Assembly: GCF_000379685.1 (NCBI RefSeq)
Contig: NZ_KB903261.1
Span: 186,097-250,096, forward strand
Reading direction: 5' to 3'
Source of the DNA: Catelliglobosispora koreensis DSM 44566
GTDB lineage: Bacteria; Actinomycetota; Actinomycetes; Mycobacteriales; Micromonosporaceae
Length of the DNA stretch: 64,000 bases
The first letter of the stretch is position 1; each line of letters starts with the position of its first letter. Positions 44,713-53,365 of this stretch are shown here, in pieces. Under the pieces are notes generated by a model, which did not search any database, was not told the DNA's origin, and saw only the letters and a program-made list of their open reading frames with translations. A program made the position numbers and the translations under genes.

Positions 44713-45396
44713 ATGTCTGAGGACGTTGTCGAGTTCGGTGGCGCCACCCCGCGCGAACGCCGGCCGAGCCGGATCAAGATCACGGTGCCCAAGCTCCCCT
44801 TCCCTGTGGGGTACGCGTTCGCCGGTGGCGCGGCCGTCGCCGCACTGGCTTCGCTGACGATGACATGGCAGACCGCGACGTATACGCCTCCGGGAGGCAA
44901 CGGCAACGCGACACCGAGTGCGCCCGACCGCGCGATGCTCTACAACTTCGACAGCACCACTTTCGGCCTGGTCTACATTTTCGCCTTGCTGGCGGTCGCG
45001 GTCACCATCGTGCTTGCCATGCGTGGCGAAGGCCCTGTGCGCACCAACGCCCGGCTAGCTGGGCTGACGTGCTGCGGGTTCGCGGCCGCGCTGATCGCTC
45101 TAGCGGTCTACAGCGTGTCGAAATACCCAGACCGCACTGGCGCTCTTTACGGCTTGTCGTCTGAAATCGCCGAGCTATACACCGTCCGGCTCACGTGGGG
45201 GATCTACGCCGCGATGGCGACGGTGCTGCTTTCCATTGGGGCGCTTATGTTTAGCGCCGTGGAACCAGCTGAGGTCATCGATCGGCCCGTGCTCTATGAC
45301 GCCGGCGAATATGAAGACGAAGCGGATGATCTAACGGTCGTGGTCGAGGAGACCAAGCCGGTATCTGCGTCGCATGAGCTGTACATGCGTAAGTAG
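44713..45396 (+). CDS. Four-helix membrane protein
   Basis: 227 aa. AGGAG precedes ATG 44713. Cytoplasmic basic N-terminus ([15 protein letters not shown]), then four helices (~31-52, 80-100, 112-132, 163-183), an acidic cytoplasmic tail ([14 protein letters not shown]). No family recognised. The stop codon (TAG 45394-45396) forms the -10 of the following serS gene. Confidence 0.75.
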   Translation: MSEDVVEFGGATPRERRPSRIKITVPKLPFPVGYAFAGGAAVAALASLTMTWQTATYTPPGGNGNATPSAPDRAMLYNFDSTTFGLVYIFALLAVAVTIVLAMRGEGPVRTNARLAGLTCCGFAAALIALAVYSVSKYPDRTGALYGLSSEIAELYTVRLTWGIYAAMATVLLSIGALMFSAVEPAEVIDRPVLYDAGEYEDEADDLTVVVEETKPVSASHELYMRK

Positions 45397-45406
45397 ACTC
45401 GCTGCT

Positions 45407-46663
45407 GTGATTGATCTGCGTCTGCTCCGGGAGAATCCCGACCTGGTCCGTGCAAGCCAGCAGACGCGTGGTGAGTCGGTCGAACTTGTCGACGATTTGC
45501 TGCGCGCCGATGAGGCCCGGCGGTCGGCGGTCTCCTCCTTTGAGGCGCTGCGCGCCGAGCAGAAGCAGCTGGGCAAGCTGATGCCAAAGGCCACCGGCGA
45601 GGAGAAGACCGCCCTGCTGGCTAAGACGAAGGAGCTTGCCGAGCAGGTCAAGGCTGCCGAAGCCGCGGTCACCGAGGCGGAAGCCGTGTTGCGGCAAGCT
45701 CAGCTCGCCCTGTCGAATGTGGTGGAAGAAGGCGCACCCGCCGGCGGGGAAGACGATTACATCGTCCTGCGTGAGGTCGGCACGAAGCCAAAGCTTGATA
45801 GCCCCAAAGACCACTTGGCGCTGGGCGAAGGCCTCAAGGCGATCGACATGGAGCGCGGGGCGAAGGTTTCGGGAAGCCGCTTCTATTTCCTTACCGGGCA
45901 AGGGGCCTTGCTGGAAAACGCCATCATCCAGCTTGGAGTGTGGCAAGCGGTCGAAGCCGGATTCACGATGATGGTTCCGCCTGTGCTCGTGAAGCCAGAG
46001 TCGATGGAAGGCACCGGATTCCTTGGCGCGCATGCGACCGAGGTCTATCACCTGCCGGCCGACGACCTCTTCCTCGTGGGCACGAGCGAGGTCGCCCTCG
46101 CCGCCTATCATCGCGACGAGATCCTGCAGCTGGACGAGCCGCGCCGCTACGTGGGTGTGTCGACCTGCTTCCGCCGCGAGGCGGGCAGCTATGGCAAGGA
46201 CACCCGGGGCATCATCCGTGTGCACCAGTTCAACAAGGCCGAGATGTTCGTCTTCGCGACACCCGAGCAGGCTCACGACGAGCACCTGCGACTGCTCGCC
46301 TGGGAAGAAGAGCTGCTCAGCAAACTTGAGCTGGCCTACCGCGTGATCGACGTCGCCGGCGGGGATCTCGGATCGTCGGCCGCCCGCAAATACGACTGTG
46401 AGGCGTGGCTCCCGACGCAAGACAAGTACCGCGAGGTCACGTCGACGTCGAACTGCACCACCTTCCAGGCTCGCCGTTTGAACGTGCGCTTCCGTGACGC
46501 CGAAGGCAAGACGCAGACGGCGGCCACGCTCAACGGCACGCTGGCGACGACCCGGATGATCGCTGCCATTCTCGAGCAGCATCAGCAACCCGATGGTTCG
46601 GTTCGCGTTCCCAAGGCGCTCCAGCCGTACCTTGGTGGACGTGACCTCCTTGAACCTGCCTAA
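45407..46663 (+). CDS. serS: Seryl-tRNA synthetase
   Basis: 418 aa from GTG 45407 ([17 protein letters not shown]); TAGACT (45394-45399) ends 7 nt upstream. A long N-terminal tRNA-binding coiled coil (~28-100) precedes class II motifs: [36 protein letters not shown] (motif 2) and [20 protein letters not shown] (motif 3). Charges tRNA-Ser. Its 3' end overlaps the HAD gene by 23 nt. Full length. Confidence 0.97.
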   Translation: MIDLRLLRENPDLVRASQQTRGESVELVDDLLRADEARRSAVSSFEALRAEQKQLGKLMPKATGEEKTALLAKTKELAEQVKAAEAAVTEAEAVLRQAQLALSNVVEEGAPAGGEDDYIVLREVGTKPKLDSPKDHLALGEGLKAIDMERGAKVSGSRFYFLTGQGALLENAIIQLGVWQAVEAGFTMMVPPVLVKPESMEGTGFLGAHATEVYHLPADDLFLVGTSEVALAAYHRDEILQLDEPRRYVGVSTCFRREAGSYGKDTRGIIRVHQFNKAEMFVFATPEQAHDEHLRLLAWEEELLSKLELAYRVIDVAGGDLGSSAARKYDCEAWLPTQDKYREVTSTSNCTTFQARRLNVRFRDAEGKTQTAATLNGTLATTRMIAAILEQHQQPDGSVRVPKALQPYLGGRDLLEPA

Positions 46664-47456
46664 GTTAGTCGCCACTGATCTTGACGGAACCATCGTCCGG
46701 CCGGACGAGACGGTTAGCGGTTTCACGCATGCGGTCTTTGACCGTGTGCGTGCGGCCGGCATTCCGATCGTGGGGGTCACGGGACGTGGGCCACGGCTGG
46801 AGTCCCTGAGCCGCATGGATTTACCGCACGCCGACCTGCTCGTGCTCGGGCAAGGCGGACGCGTGGTGGACCTGCGCACACGGACCGTTCTGCGCGACGC
46901 CCGGCTGCCCGGCGCGGTCGTGGCTAACGTCATCGAGCAGCTCGAAAGCCATCTGGGCCCGATCAAGCTGATCGTCGAGGCGCTTGACGGTGAGCGTGAG
47001 CCACTTTGGGGCGATGAGACGGACGAATGGCCGTACCCGGATGATCTTTTGGTCAAAGACCGGAAGTGGGCTTTGCGGCACGATGTGATCAAAGCGTTCA
47101 TCCGCACTCCGACGGGCGATGCCGACCGGCTGCTCGATGAGGCGAAGGAAATCATCGTGCCGGGCGTCGCTGAGGTGACGCACGCTGGGCTTGGCTGGGT
47201 GGAGATCACGCCACCTGACGTGAACAAGGGAACCGGCCTGGCGATCGCGGCACAGGCACTCGGGGTCAAGCCCGAAGAAGTGCTCGTGTTTGGCGACATG
47301 CCCAATGACATTCCGATGTTTCAGTGGGCTGGGTGGCGCCGGGTGGCGGTCGAAAACGCACACCCGGCACTGGCCGCGATCGCCGACGAGATCACCTTCT
47401 CGGTGGAACGCGACGGCGTCGCCGTCTACCTCGACGAGATGCTCAAACGGGCCTAA
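46641..47456 (+). CDS. HAD-superfamily hydrolase, Cof-like (type IIB)
   Basis: 271 aa from GTG 46641 (GTG 46635 also possible, both inside the end of serS). Motif [10 protein letters not shown], motif [10 protein letters not shown], motif [25 protein letters not shown] with [11 protein letters not shown]. The Cof subfamily is active on sugar or nucleotide phosphates; the specific substrate is not known. It converges with Bpa, sharing 4 bp (CTAA) of stops. Confidence 0.9.
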   Translation: MTSLNLPKLVATDLDGTIVRPDETVSGFTHAVFDRVRAAGIPIVGVTGRGPRLESLSRMDLPHADLLVLGQGGRVVDLRTRTVLRDARLPGAVVANVIEQLESHLGPIKLIVEALDGEREPLWGDETDEWPYPDDLLVKDRKWALRHDVIKAFIRTPTGDADRLLDEAKEIIVPGVAEVTHAGLGWVEITPPDVNKGTGLAIAAQALGVKPEEVLVFGDMPNDIPMFQWAGWRRVAVENAHPALAAIADEITFSVERDGVAVYLDEMLKRA

Positions 47457-47956
47457 AGATATTGCCCCGGGGTTTTGCCCTCCGGCTGTTGGACGCCGCC
47501 AAGGCCCGGTGGCAGCGCGGGGCGACCCCGCATTTGTTCCAGTTGCATGCGGGCCGCCATCTGCTGGGCGACCAAGGCGGCCTGGATGCCGTGGAACAGG
47601 CCCTCCAGCCAGCCGACCAGTTGTGCCTGCGTGATCCGCAGCTCCGCCTCGGTCGGTGTCGTGCCCTCCTCGAAGGCGAGGGAAATCCGTTCCAGCTCAT
47701 TGCGAAGCTCTGGGGCCAGACCATCCTCAAGCTCCACAATGGACCGCCGGTGGATCTCGACAAGGCGCTGCCGGCCCGCCTCATCCAGCGGTGCCGCCCG
47801 TACCTCTTCGAGCAATTGCTTGATCATCGTGCCGATGCGCATAACCTTGGCAGGCTGCTCAATGAGGCGCGAGGGATCATCGTCCCGCTCGCTCAAGATG
47901 GGCGCGCCGTCCGGTCCCACAACGACTACGGTCTTTTGCTCCGGCTGCTCAGTCAC
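47453..47956 (-). CDS. bpa: Bacterial proteasome activator Bpa/PafE
   Basis: 167 aa from GTG 47956. The helical core (RRSIVELEDGLAPELRNELE, QAQLVGWLEGLFHGIQAALV) is the DUF2587 Bpa family. It ends KTPGQYL: Bpa rings dock on the 20S proteasome through this C-terminal GQYL and allow ATP-independent degradation. ATG 47965 is the usual choice, but it lies in TAGGAT, a -10 hexamer 7 nt before GTG 47956. The longer ORF to 48193 runs into the divergent SBP gene's region and lacks Bpa character. Proteasome subunit genes are not in the window. Confidence 0.93.
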   Translation of the reverse strand: MTEQPEQKTVVVVGPDGAPILSERDDDPSRLIEQPAKVMRIGTMIKQLLEEVRAAPLDEAGRQRLVEIHRRSIVELEDGLAPELRNELERISLAFEEGTTPTEAELRITQAQLVGWLEGLFHGIQAALVAQQMAARMQLEQMRGRPALPPGLGGVQQPEGKTPGQYL

Positions 47957-48020
47957 GCGGACCATCCTACTGACGGGCACCGGCATTGACGTTGGCGCCT
48001 GGACAGGGTAAACAGCCACA

Positions 48021-49205
48021 GTGGCCGCAAAAAACAGCTTGAGTCTCAACAACCTCTCCCGCCGTCGCATGCTGGGCGTATTCGCCGGCGTCGGTGCCGC
48101 GGGACTGGCCGGATGCAGCGTGACAAGTTCTGACGACCCGAAGAGCACTGTCCGGCTGGGACTTATCGCTCCCCTCGCGGGCGGTCCCAACAAGCCTGTC
48201 GGGGCAGACCTCGAACATGGCGTGAAGCTCTACCTCCAGATGCGTGATGGCATGATGAGCGGCCACCCGATCGAGCTCATCATCGAAGAGGAAGGCGACA
48301 CGGTCGAAAGCGGTATCAAGGCGCTGGAGTCTTTGCACAGCAAGGAAGTCGCGGCTGTCATCGGCATCGCCAACCCTGACTTGCTGCCTTCGGTGCGCGA
48401 CCTCGTGGAGAAGAACAGGGTGCCGTTGCTGGCCGCTCACGGTTCTTCGGCGGATATGAGCAGCGCGATTTACATCTGGCGCACGGCTTTTGTTAACAAC
48501 GAGCCGGGTCAGGCGGTCGGATTACACCTTCGTGCCCAAGGCGCGCAAAGTGTCGCTCTCGTGTCTATCGACGACAAGTTCGGCCAAGACGTCATCCGCG
48601 GCTTCCAGGACCGCAACAGCCGTGCCGTCATGACGGAGTGGCTCAACCCGGCGATCAAAGCCGAGCCGGGAGCTTTCGCCAGTGCCGCCGCCCGGGTCAA
48701 GAACTCTGGCGCGAGCGACCTGTTCTGCTGGGTCCCGGCGACGCATATCGTGTCGTTCCTGACCGCGCTGCGCTCGGCTGGCTTCAATGGCCGCGTCTTC
48801 GCGCCGGGCCTATCGTCGGAAAGCCTGACGATGCAACAGCTTGACGCGGCACAGGGCCTTTACACCGCGATGCAATACTCCAGCGACCTGAGCAACCCGT
48901 CGAACAGGGCGTTCTCGGCACAGTTCCAGGCCGAGCACCGGCGCTCCCCCACGGCATTCGCTGTGGCGGCCTACGACGCGGCAGCCGTGGTCGACAGCGC
49001 GATCGCGCTGTGCCTCGACGAGACGATCACGCCAACGCTGCTGAACCAGCAGATCTCCAGCGTCGGCCAGGTGGTCAGCCCGCGCGGCAACTGGCAGTTC
49101 ACCCAGGGACGTACGCCGCAGCAACGCTGGTACCTCCGGCAGATCCGCCTGGACGGAACGATCTGGTCCAACACGCTGATCGGTGATCTCGCCACGCTTG
49201 GTTAG
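48021..49205 (+). CDS. Tat-exported substrate-binding lipoprotein (type 1 periplasmic, Leu/Ile/Val-like)
   Basis: 394 aa from GTG 48021; TAAACA (48009-48014) ends 6 nt upstream. Signal SRRRML with twin Arg and a lipobox L-A-G-C32. The fold is a type 1 branched-chain amino-acid receptor: LGLIAPLAGGPNKPVGADLE, AAVIGIANPDLLPSVRDLVE and VALVSIDDKFGQDVIRGF. No ABC permease is adjacent. The next gene is an Lrp-type regulator, suggesting amino acid sensing. Confidence 0.85.
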   Translation: MAAKNSLSLNNLSRRRMLGVFAGVGAAGLAGCSVTSSDDPKSTVRLGLIAPLAGGPNKPVGADLEHGVKLYLQMRDGMMSGHPIELIIEEEGDTVESGIKALESLHSKEVAAVIGIANPDLLPSVRDLVEKNRVPLLAAHGSSADMSSAIYIWRTAFVNNEPGQAVGLHLRAQGAQSVALVSIDDKFGQDVIRGFQDRNSRAVMTEWLNPAIKAEPGAFASAAARVKNSGASDLFCWVPATHIVSFLTALRSAGFNGRVFAPGLSSESLTMQQLDAAQGLYTAMQYSSDLSNPSNRAFSAQFQAEHRRSPTAFAVAAYDAAAVVDSAIALCLDETITPTLLNQQISSVGQVVSPRGNWQFTQGRTPQQRWYLRQIRLDGTIWSNTLIGDLATLG

Positions 49206-49221
49206 GTCTATTCTCACCTTC

Positions 49222-49266
49222 GTGCAGCTAGACATCTCGGCGAGCGGCCCAGCGGTGAATCTGTGA
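49222..49266 (+). CDS. 14-codon leader ORF coupled to the Lrp gene
   Basis: GTG 49222 to TGA 49264-49266 (VQLDISASGPAVNL). TATTCT (49209-49214) ends 7 nt before the GTG, so the transcript probably starts with this ORF. Its stop overlaps the Lrp start as GTGA (49263-49266). It would let ribosomes load on a leaderless message and reach the Lrp start. The peptide has no run of one amino acid, so classical attenuation is not suggested. Confidence 0.45.
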   Translation: MQLDISASGPAVNL

Positions 49267-49706
49267 GCCACTCGCGCGTGATAGATGAGGTGGACAGGCG
49301 CATCATCGGTGCGCTGGTCAGCGATGCGCGCACGACATATGCCGAGATCGGGCAAGCGGTATCGCTTTCGGCGCCGGCGGTGAAGCGGCGAGTGGACCGG
49401 CTCCGGAGCCTTGGTGTGATCAAGGGCTTCACGGCTGTCGTTGACCCGAAAGCGGTCGGCTGGACGACCGAGGCGTTTGTGGAGCTTTTCTGCACCGGAC
49501 GGACCACTCCGGCACAAATCACGACAGCGACCAGACGGCATCCGGAAGTCGTTGGCGCCTACACGGTTTCCGGCGAGGCAGACGCCCTCGTGCATCTGCG
49601 TGCGGCTGACATCCAGCATTTGGAGCAGGTGCTTGAGCGGCTGCGCGCGGAGCCGTTCATCACGTCGACCCGGAGCATGATCGTCCTGTCCCGCCTAGGC
49701 GACTAA
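49263..49706 (+). CDS. Lrp/AsnC family regulator
   Basis: 147 aa from GTG 49263. HTH: VDRRIIGALVSDARTTYAEI, then SAPAVKRRVDRLRSLGVIKG. RAM ligand domain: FVELFCTGRTTPAQITTA, EVVGAYTVSGEADALVHLRA. A typical amino-acid-responsive dimer. It probably controls the upstream substrate-binding gene or an unlinked transporter. Confidence 0.93.
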   Translation: MSHSRVIDEVDRRIIGALVSDARTTYAEIGQAVSLSAPAVKRRVDRLRSLGVIKGFTAVVDPKAVGWTTEAFVELFCTGRTTPAQITTATRRHPEVVGAYTVSGEADALVHLRAADIQHLEQVLERLRAEPFITSTRSMIVLSRLGD

Positions 49707-49741
49707 GCAACCGGCAGCCCCGTTGATCCGTCCAAGGATTC

Positions 49742-51445
49742 ATGAGACGGGCTCTAGCCATGTTTTCCCTGCTCGCAGTAGCCGGGTGCACCAATACGCT
49801 GACTTCTAACGAACCACCGCAGCCGCTGCTGCGGCTGGTTTCCTATGACTCGTGTGAGCGTCTGTTACCCGTGCTGCGGGAGGCGGCCCGCAAGAACATC
49901 CACCCCCAGGGTGGCGGTGCCACGCGGGCTGAAGCCGCCCCAGCACCGGCGACCGCAAAAGATTCACTGTCGTCGAAGACCCAGGGCAGCGACTATTCCG
50001 GGACCAACACGCACACGGCCGGGGTGGACGAGCCAGATCTGGTCAAGACCGATGGCAATCGCATCTTCGTGGTGAGACAGGGTTCGCTGGAGGTCATTGA
50101 CGCGGCAAGCAAGCGGATCACGGGCAGCGTCGGCGTCGACATGGGCGCGCATCAGTTGCTGCTCCAAGGCAATCAGGTACTCGTGCTGAGCTCCAGCTAT
50201 TCCAACCTGTCCCCGATGCCGGAAGCCGATTCCCGGCTGACGAAGATCGCGCCGCAGGCGACACGGGTGCAGATGGTGAACGTCAGCGGAACACCAAAGG
50301 TGGTCGGCGACTTCCGCATCGACGCGTCGCTTGTGGACGCTCGACAGGTCGGCAACCTCGCCCGCGTGGTGGTACGCAGCTATCCGCGCATCGACTACCC
50401 CACCAAGGTTGACGACGCACCGGTGACGAGCTGGCTTCCGTCCTATTCGGTCAATGGCACCAAGGGTCAGGTCGGCTGCGAGCGCGTGAAACTGCCCGAT
50501 CAGTTCAGCGGCAGCTCGATCGTCACGATCCTCAGCTTCGACCTCGGGCTGAACTCGCTCAACGACGGCGATCCCGTGTCAGTCATGGCTGATGGCGGCA
50601 CCGTCTACGGCAGTGGGCCCAACCTGTATCTGGCGCACGACCAGAGCTGGCGTGGACGCGACCAACGCGGCCGCACCGAGATCTTCCAGTTCGACGTGAC
50701 GCAACGCCAAGCTGAATATGTGGCAAGCGGCAGCGTTCCGGGATACCTGATCAACCAGTACTCCATGAGCGAGCACGCAGGCATCCTCCGCGTCGCCACG
50801 ACGATGGGGCAGATCGAGTCCAGTGTGCACACGCTCAAGCGTGAAGGCGGTGCCCTCAACCAGATCGGTGAGGTGAGCGGACTCGGCAAGAAGGAACGCA
50901 TCTATGCCGTGCGTTTCGTGGGCACCGTCGGTTACGTGGTCACGTTCCGGCAGACGGACCCGCTCTACACCATCGATCTGCGGGACCCGGCGAAGCCGAA
51001 GGTGCTGGGGGAGCTAAAGATCCCGGGCTACAGCGCCTACTTGCATCCCGTGGGGGCGGACCGGCTCATTGGGGTCGGCCAGGATGCCACGGATCAGGGA
51101 CGCGTTACCGGTACCCAAATCTCGCTCTTTGATGTCGGAAACCTGAGCGACCCGAAGCGGATCGCCCAGTTCAAGATTCCGCGTGGGCACAGCGAAGCCG
51201 AGCACGACCCGCACGCGTTCCTCTACTGGCCCGCGACGAAACTCCTTGTCGTGCCGGTGAACAACGAAGCCGTGCTGCTCAAGGTTGAAGACAGCCAGCT
51301 CACGGAACTGAACCGGCTCACGCACCAGCAGGGCTACATCCGCCGGAGCCTCGTGATCGGTGAGACGTTGTGGACGATCTCTGACCGCGGGCTCCTGGCG
51401 ACCACATTGGACGGTGGCACACGCTTGGCGTGGCTGCCGCTATAG
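49742..51445 (+). CDS. Secreted beta-propeller lipoprotein
   Basis: 567 aa. Lipobox A-V-A-G-C16. The family phrase YSGTNTHTAGVDEPDLVKTD opens a propeller domain (Beta_propel family, WD40-like): FVVRQGSLEVIDA, HQLLLQGNQVLVLSSS, YLINQYSMSEHAGILRVATT, VGRVGYVVTF-type blades and TLWTISDRGLLATTLDGG. Function is unknown; probably protein-binding at the surface. The 3' end overlaps the minus-strand YbjN-like gene by 6 nt. Confidence 0.9.
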   Translation: MRRALAMFSLLAVAGCTNTLTSNEPPQPLLRLVSYDSCERLLPVLREAARKNIHPQGGGATRAEAAPAPATAKDSLSSKTQGSDYSGTNTHTAGVDEPDLVKTDGNRIFVVRQGSLEVIDAASKRITGSVGVDMGAHQLLLQGNQVLVLSSSYSNLSPMPEADSRLTKIAPQATRVQMVNVSGTPKVVGDFRIDASLVDARQVGNLARVVVRSYPRIDYPTKVDDAPVTSWLPSYSVNGTKGQVGCERVKLPDQFSGSSIVTILSFDLGLNSLNDGDPVSVMADGGTVYGSGPNLYLAHDQSWRGRDQRGRTEIFQFDVTQRQAEYVASGSVPGYLINQYSMSEHAGILRVATTMGQIESSVHTLKREGGALNQIGEVSGLGKKERIYAVRFVGTVGYVVTFRQTDPLYTIDLRDPAKPKVLGELKIPGYSAYLHPVGADRLIGVGQDATDQGRVTGTQISLFDVGNLSDPKRIAQFKIPRGHSEAEHDPHAFLYWPATKLLVVPVNNEAVLLKVEDSQLTELNRLTHQQGYIRRSLVIGETLWTISDRGLLATTLDGGTRLAWLPL

Positions 51446-52456
51446 GTATTGCCCGATCCGTTCTTCGGTGGAGGGGGCCTTCCCAGGAGTGTCCCCTTCG
51501 CCGAAGAACCGTTTGCCACCAAACTCACCGTGCAAACGGTCGTCGAGTTCGTCGGCGAGGCCGGTCATGACCTGGATCGCCAGCGACAAGTGCGTCGCCT
51601 GGAAGTCGCGGCCAAACACGGGAACCGACGCCCACACCGTGCCGGAAGTGCAGTAGAGCCGCCCGATCGGCATGCGGTTGGTCAGCTCGGAGAGCTTGAC
51701 GAAAAGCTTCTCGCTCGGCTCGATTTCGGTCAGCACGGGGGAGAACACGTCGATGAGGGGCGGGTTATCGCGTACCCGCACGAAAACCATCGCGGACCCG
51801 GCACGGATGCCGATGTCTCCGTCGCCGTCGACCTGAAGCTTCTCGGGGTCGGTCTTGGTCAGGGTCGCGACCACGATCCGGACGCGCTCGGCCAGGTCAA
51901 GGCCGCTGCTATCGGCAATGTCTCCCAGCGACGGAACACCGCCGTTAACCGTGGATTCGTGCCGGGCGAGCGCCAGCTGAGCGACCTCCAGCGGCTCGTC
52001 GTCGGCGGCGCGTGCCGCGTAGACAAGGAAGGCCGGGTGCGGGGCGCCATAGACATCACGCAGGGTCCGGGTGATCATCTTGGCGAGCTGGTCGTTGTCG
52101 ACCCCGGTCACGCCAAAGCTTTCCGCCGCCATGACTCCCGGCGGCGACCAGCCGAGGGCGACCATCGCGCCGACCGCGGCACGGTCGAGCCGGTATCCCT
52201 CGGGGAGGCTCGCGTTGCCGACCGCCAGCGCGGCCAGGCCGGACTCATCCTGCTCGACACTCACGCCGAAAACCGCGTTGCCCGTGCCGGAGGCTGTCGG
52301 GTCAAGCGTGATGTCCAGGTGGGCGCCAGCCGGCAGCTCCGGCAGCACGGCGCCGACGGCCTTGGCGAACTCGCGCCAGGCTTCGGCCACCTTCGCGCCG
52401 AGGTCAGCCGTTGTCGGCTCGTCAAGGAGCCCGGCCTCTGGCAGATCTGGTGTCAT
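51440..52456 (-). CDS. YbjN/TY-Chap-like chaperone ending in GQYL
   Basis: 338 aa from ATG 52456, preceded by GGAGGAAAG. The second half is a YbjN/type III secretion chaperone-like domain (IGIRAGSAMVFVRVRDNPPL, DVFSPVLTEIEPSEKLFVKL, IGRLYCTSGTVWASVPVFGR). Residues ~1-190 are a less clear alpha/beta part. The last residues are STEERIGQYL: the terminal GQYL equals that of Bpa 4 kb away and of mycobacterial Mpa, which docks on the 20S proteasome. Translation of the codons before TAG was checked directly. It is downstream of mobA-DUF6457 on the same strand, 36 nt gap. Role as a proteasome partner is inference. Confidence 0.8.
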   Translation of the reverse strand: MTPDLPEAGLLDEPTTADLGAKVAEAWREFAKAVGAVLPELPAGAHLDITLDPTASGTGNAVFGVSVEQDESGLAALAVGNASLPEGYRLDRAAVGAMVALGWSPPGVMAAESFGVTGVDNDQLAKMITRTLRDVYGAPHPAFLVYAARAADDEPLEVAQLALARHESTVNGGVPSLGDIADSSGLDLAERVRIVVATLTKTDPEKLQVDGDGDIGIRAGSAMVFVRVRDNPPLIDVFSPVLTEIEPSEKLFVKLSELTNRMPIGRLYCTSGTVWASVPVFGRDFQATHLSLAIQVMTGLADELDDRLHGEFGGKRFFGEGDTPGKAPSTEERIGQYL

Positions 52457-52492
52457 CGCTTTCCTCCGATATCAGGACTGCGGGAAACGCTT

Positions 52493-52714
52493 TCAGGCTT
52501 GAGCTAGCGCTGTCAATCGGGCAGCTAGCTCTGTGGCATCTCCGCCTTTGCCTACAGCCAATCCCAGCAGGTAAGTGCTGACCGGAGCGGCCGGCCGCAG
52601 CGTGTTGTGCGCCACTTCCCGGGCGAGGTCCAGGATGAGCGCGGTGTCCACCTCTTGGGGCTGAAGTCCAAGTTCGGCACAGGCAGCGGTCACGAATTCA
52701 TCGATCGTTGTCAC
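52493..52714 (-). CDS. DUF6457 family small protein
   Basis: 73 aa from GTG 52714, overlapping the mobA stop as GTGA. Helical: MTTIDEFVTAACAELGLQ, ALILDLAREVAHNTLRPAAP and TYLLGLAVGKGGDATELAAR. A conserved actinobacterial family of unknown function that follows mobA-like genes; a role in molybdenum cofactor use is suggested by this context. Confidence 0.82.
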   Translation of the reverse strand: MTTIDEFVTAACAELGLQPQEVDTALILDLAREVAHNTLRPAAPVSTYLLGLAVGKGGDATELAARLTALAQA

Positions 52715-53277
52715 AACATCTCCTCAGCTTGCCGTAATTGCTCAGGGGTGTCGCAGTCATACCACGGCTCAGGCCCAGCCCCAGGCCATCGCACTTGCGC
52801 CACGTCGGCAGCCGCCAGCAGATCCCTCATTGATCTTCCTTCAGCTGGTACGCCATAAAGCGCGCGCCTTAGTGAGCTACCTTGCCACACCGCCACCAGC
52901 GGTTGCCTTCGTCCGTCACCGTCCACAAACAACACACAGCTGGCCGTGTGCGCGTCGAGCAACGTGATGGCCTCCCAGGTCAGAAACGGCAAGTCCCCCG
53001 CCACCGTGATCACCTTATCCGCCTGGTGGTCCCCGAGCCCGGCGCGGATTCCCGCCACCGGCCCGCCACCGGGCGGATCCTCTTGCACGCGTTCCACACC
53101 CGGCGCCAGCAAACTGTCCAGTTCGGACGGTCCGGCCACGGTGCGGTGATCGGCTGGTTCGAGGGCGGTCAGCACGCGCGTGAGCAAGGGGACACCGGCG
53201 ACCGTGAGCAAGGGTTTGAGCACCCCGCCCATGCGCGTGCCTCTGCCCCCGGCCAGCACGATCGCGTGATAGCGCAC
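52711..53277 (-). CDS. mobA: MobA-like molybdenum cofactor guanylyltransferase
   Basis: 188 aa from GTG 53277 (AGGAGG upstream). NTP-transferase fold: VLAGGRGTRMGGVLKPLLTV, EDPPGGGPVAGIRAGLG, VITVAGDLPFLTWEAITLLD, and CVLFVDGDGRRQPLVAVW. MobA attaches GMP to molybdopterin; moaA and moaD lie 3 kb away. First of a minus-strand run mobA-DUF6457-YbjN-like. Confidence 0.88.
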   Translation of the reverse strand: MRYHAIVLAGGRGTRMGGVLKPLLTVAGVPLLTRVLTALEPADHRTVAGPSELDSLLAPGVERVQEDPPGGGPVAGIRAGLGDHQADKVITVAGDLPFLTWEAITLLDAHTASCVLFVDGDGRRQPLVAVWQGSSLRRALYGVPAEGRSMRDLLAAADVAQVRWPGAGPEPWYDCDTPEQLRQAEEML

Positions 53278-53365
53278 GGCACCTCCTGTGGATGCGTCGG
53301 CGTGTCATCCACAGGCTATCCGTGATCTTCTGACCGCTGCCTGGTGGGAAGCCAGGCTCAGCGCC

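Noticed and set aside
45275-47311. 678-codon open frame on the minus strand across serS and the HAD gene
   Set aside because: Ser/Arg-rich composition typical of shadow frames; both overlapped genes are clear.
47957-48193. N-terminal extension of the Bpa reading frame
   Set aside because: It would cross the promoter and start of the divergent SBP gene and has no Bpa similarity.
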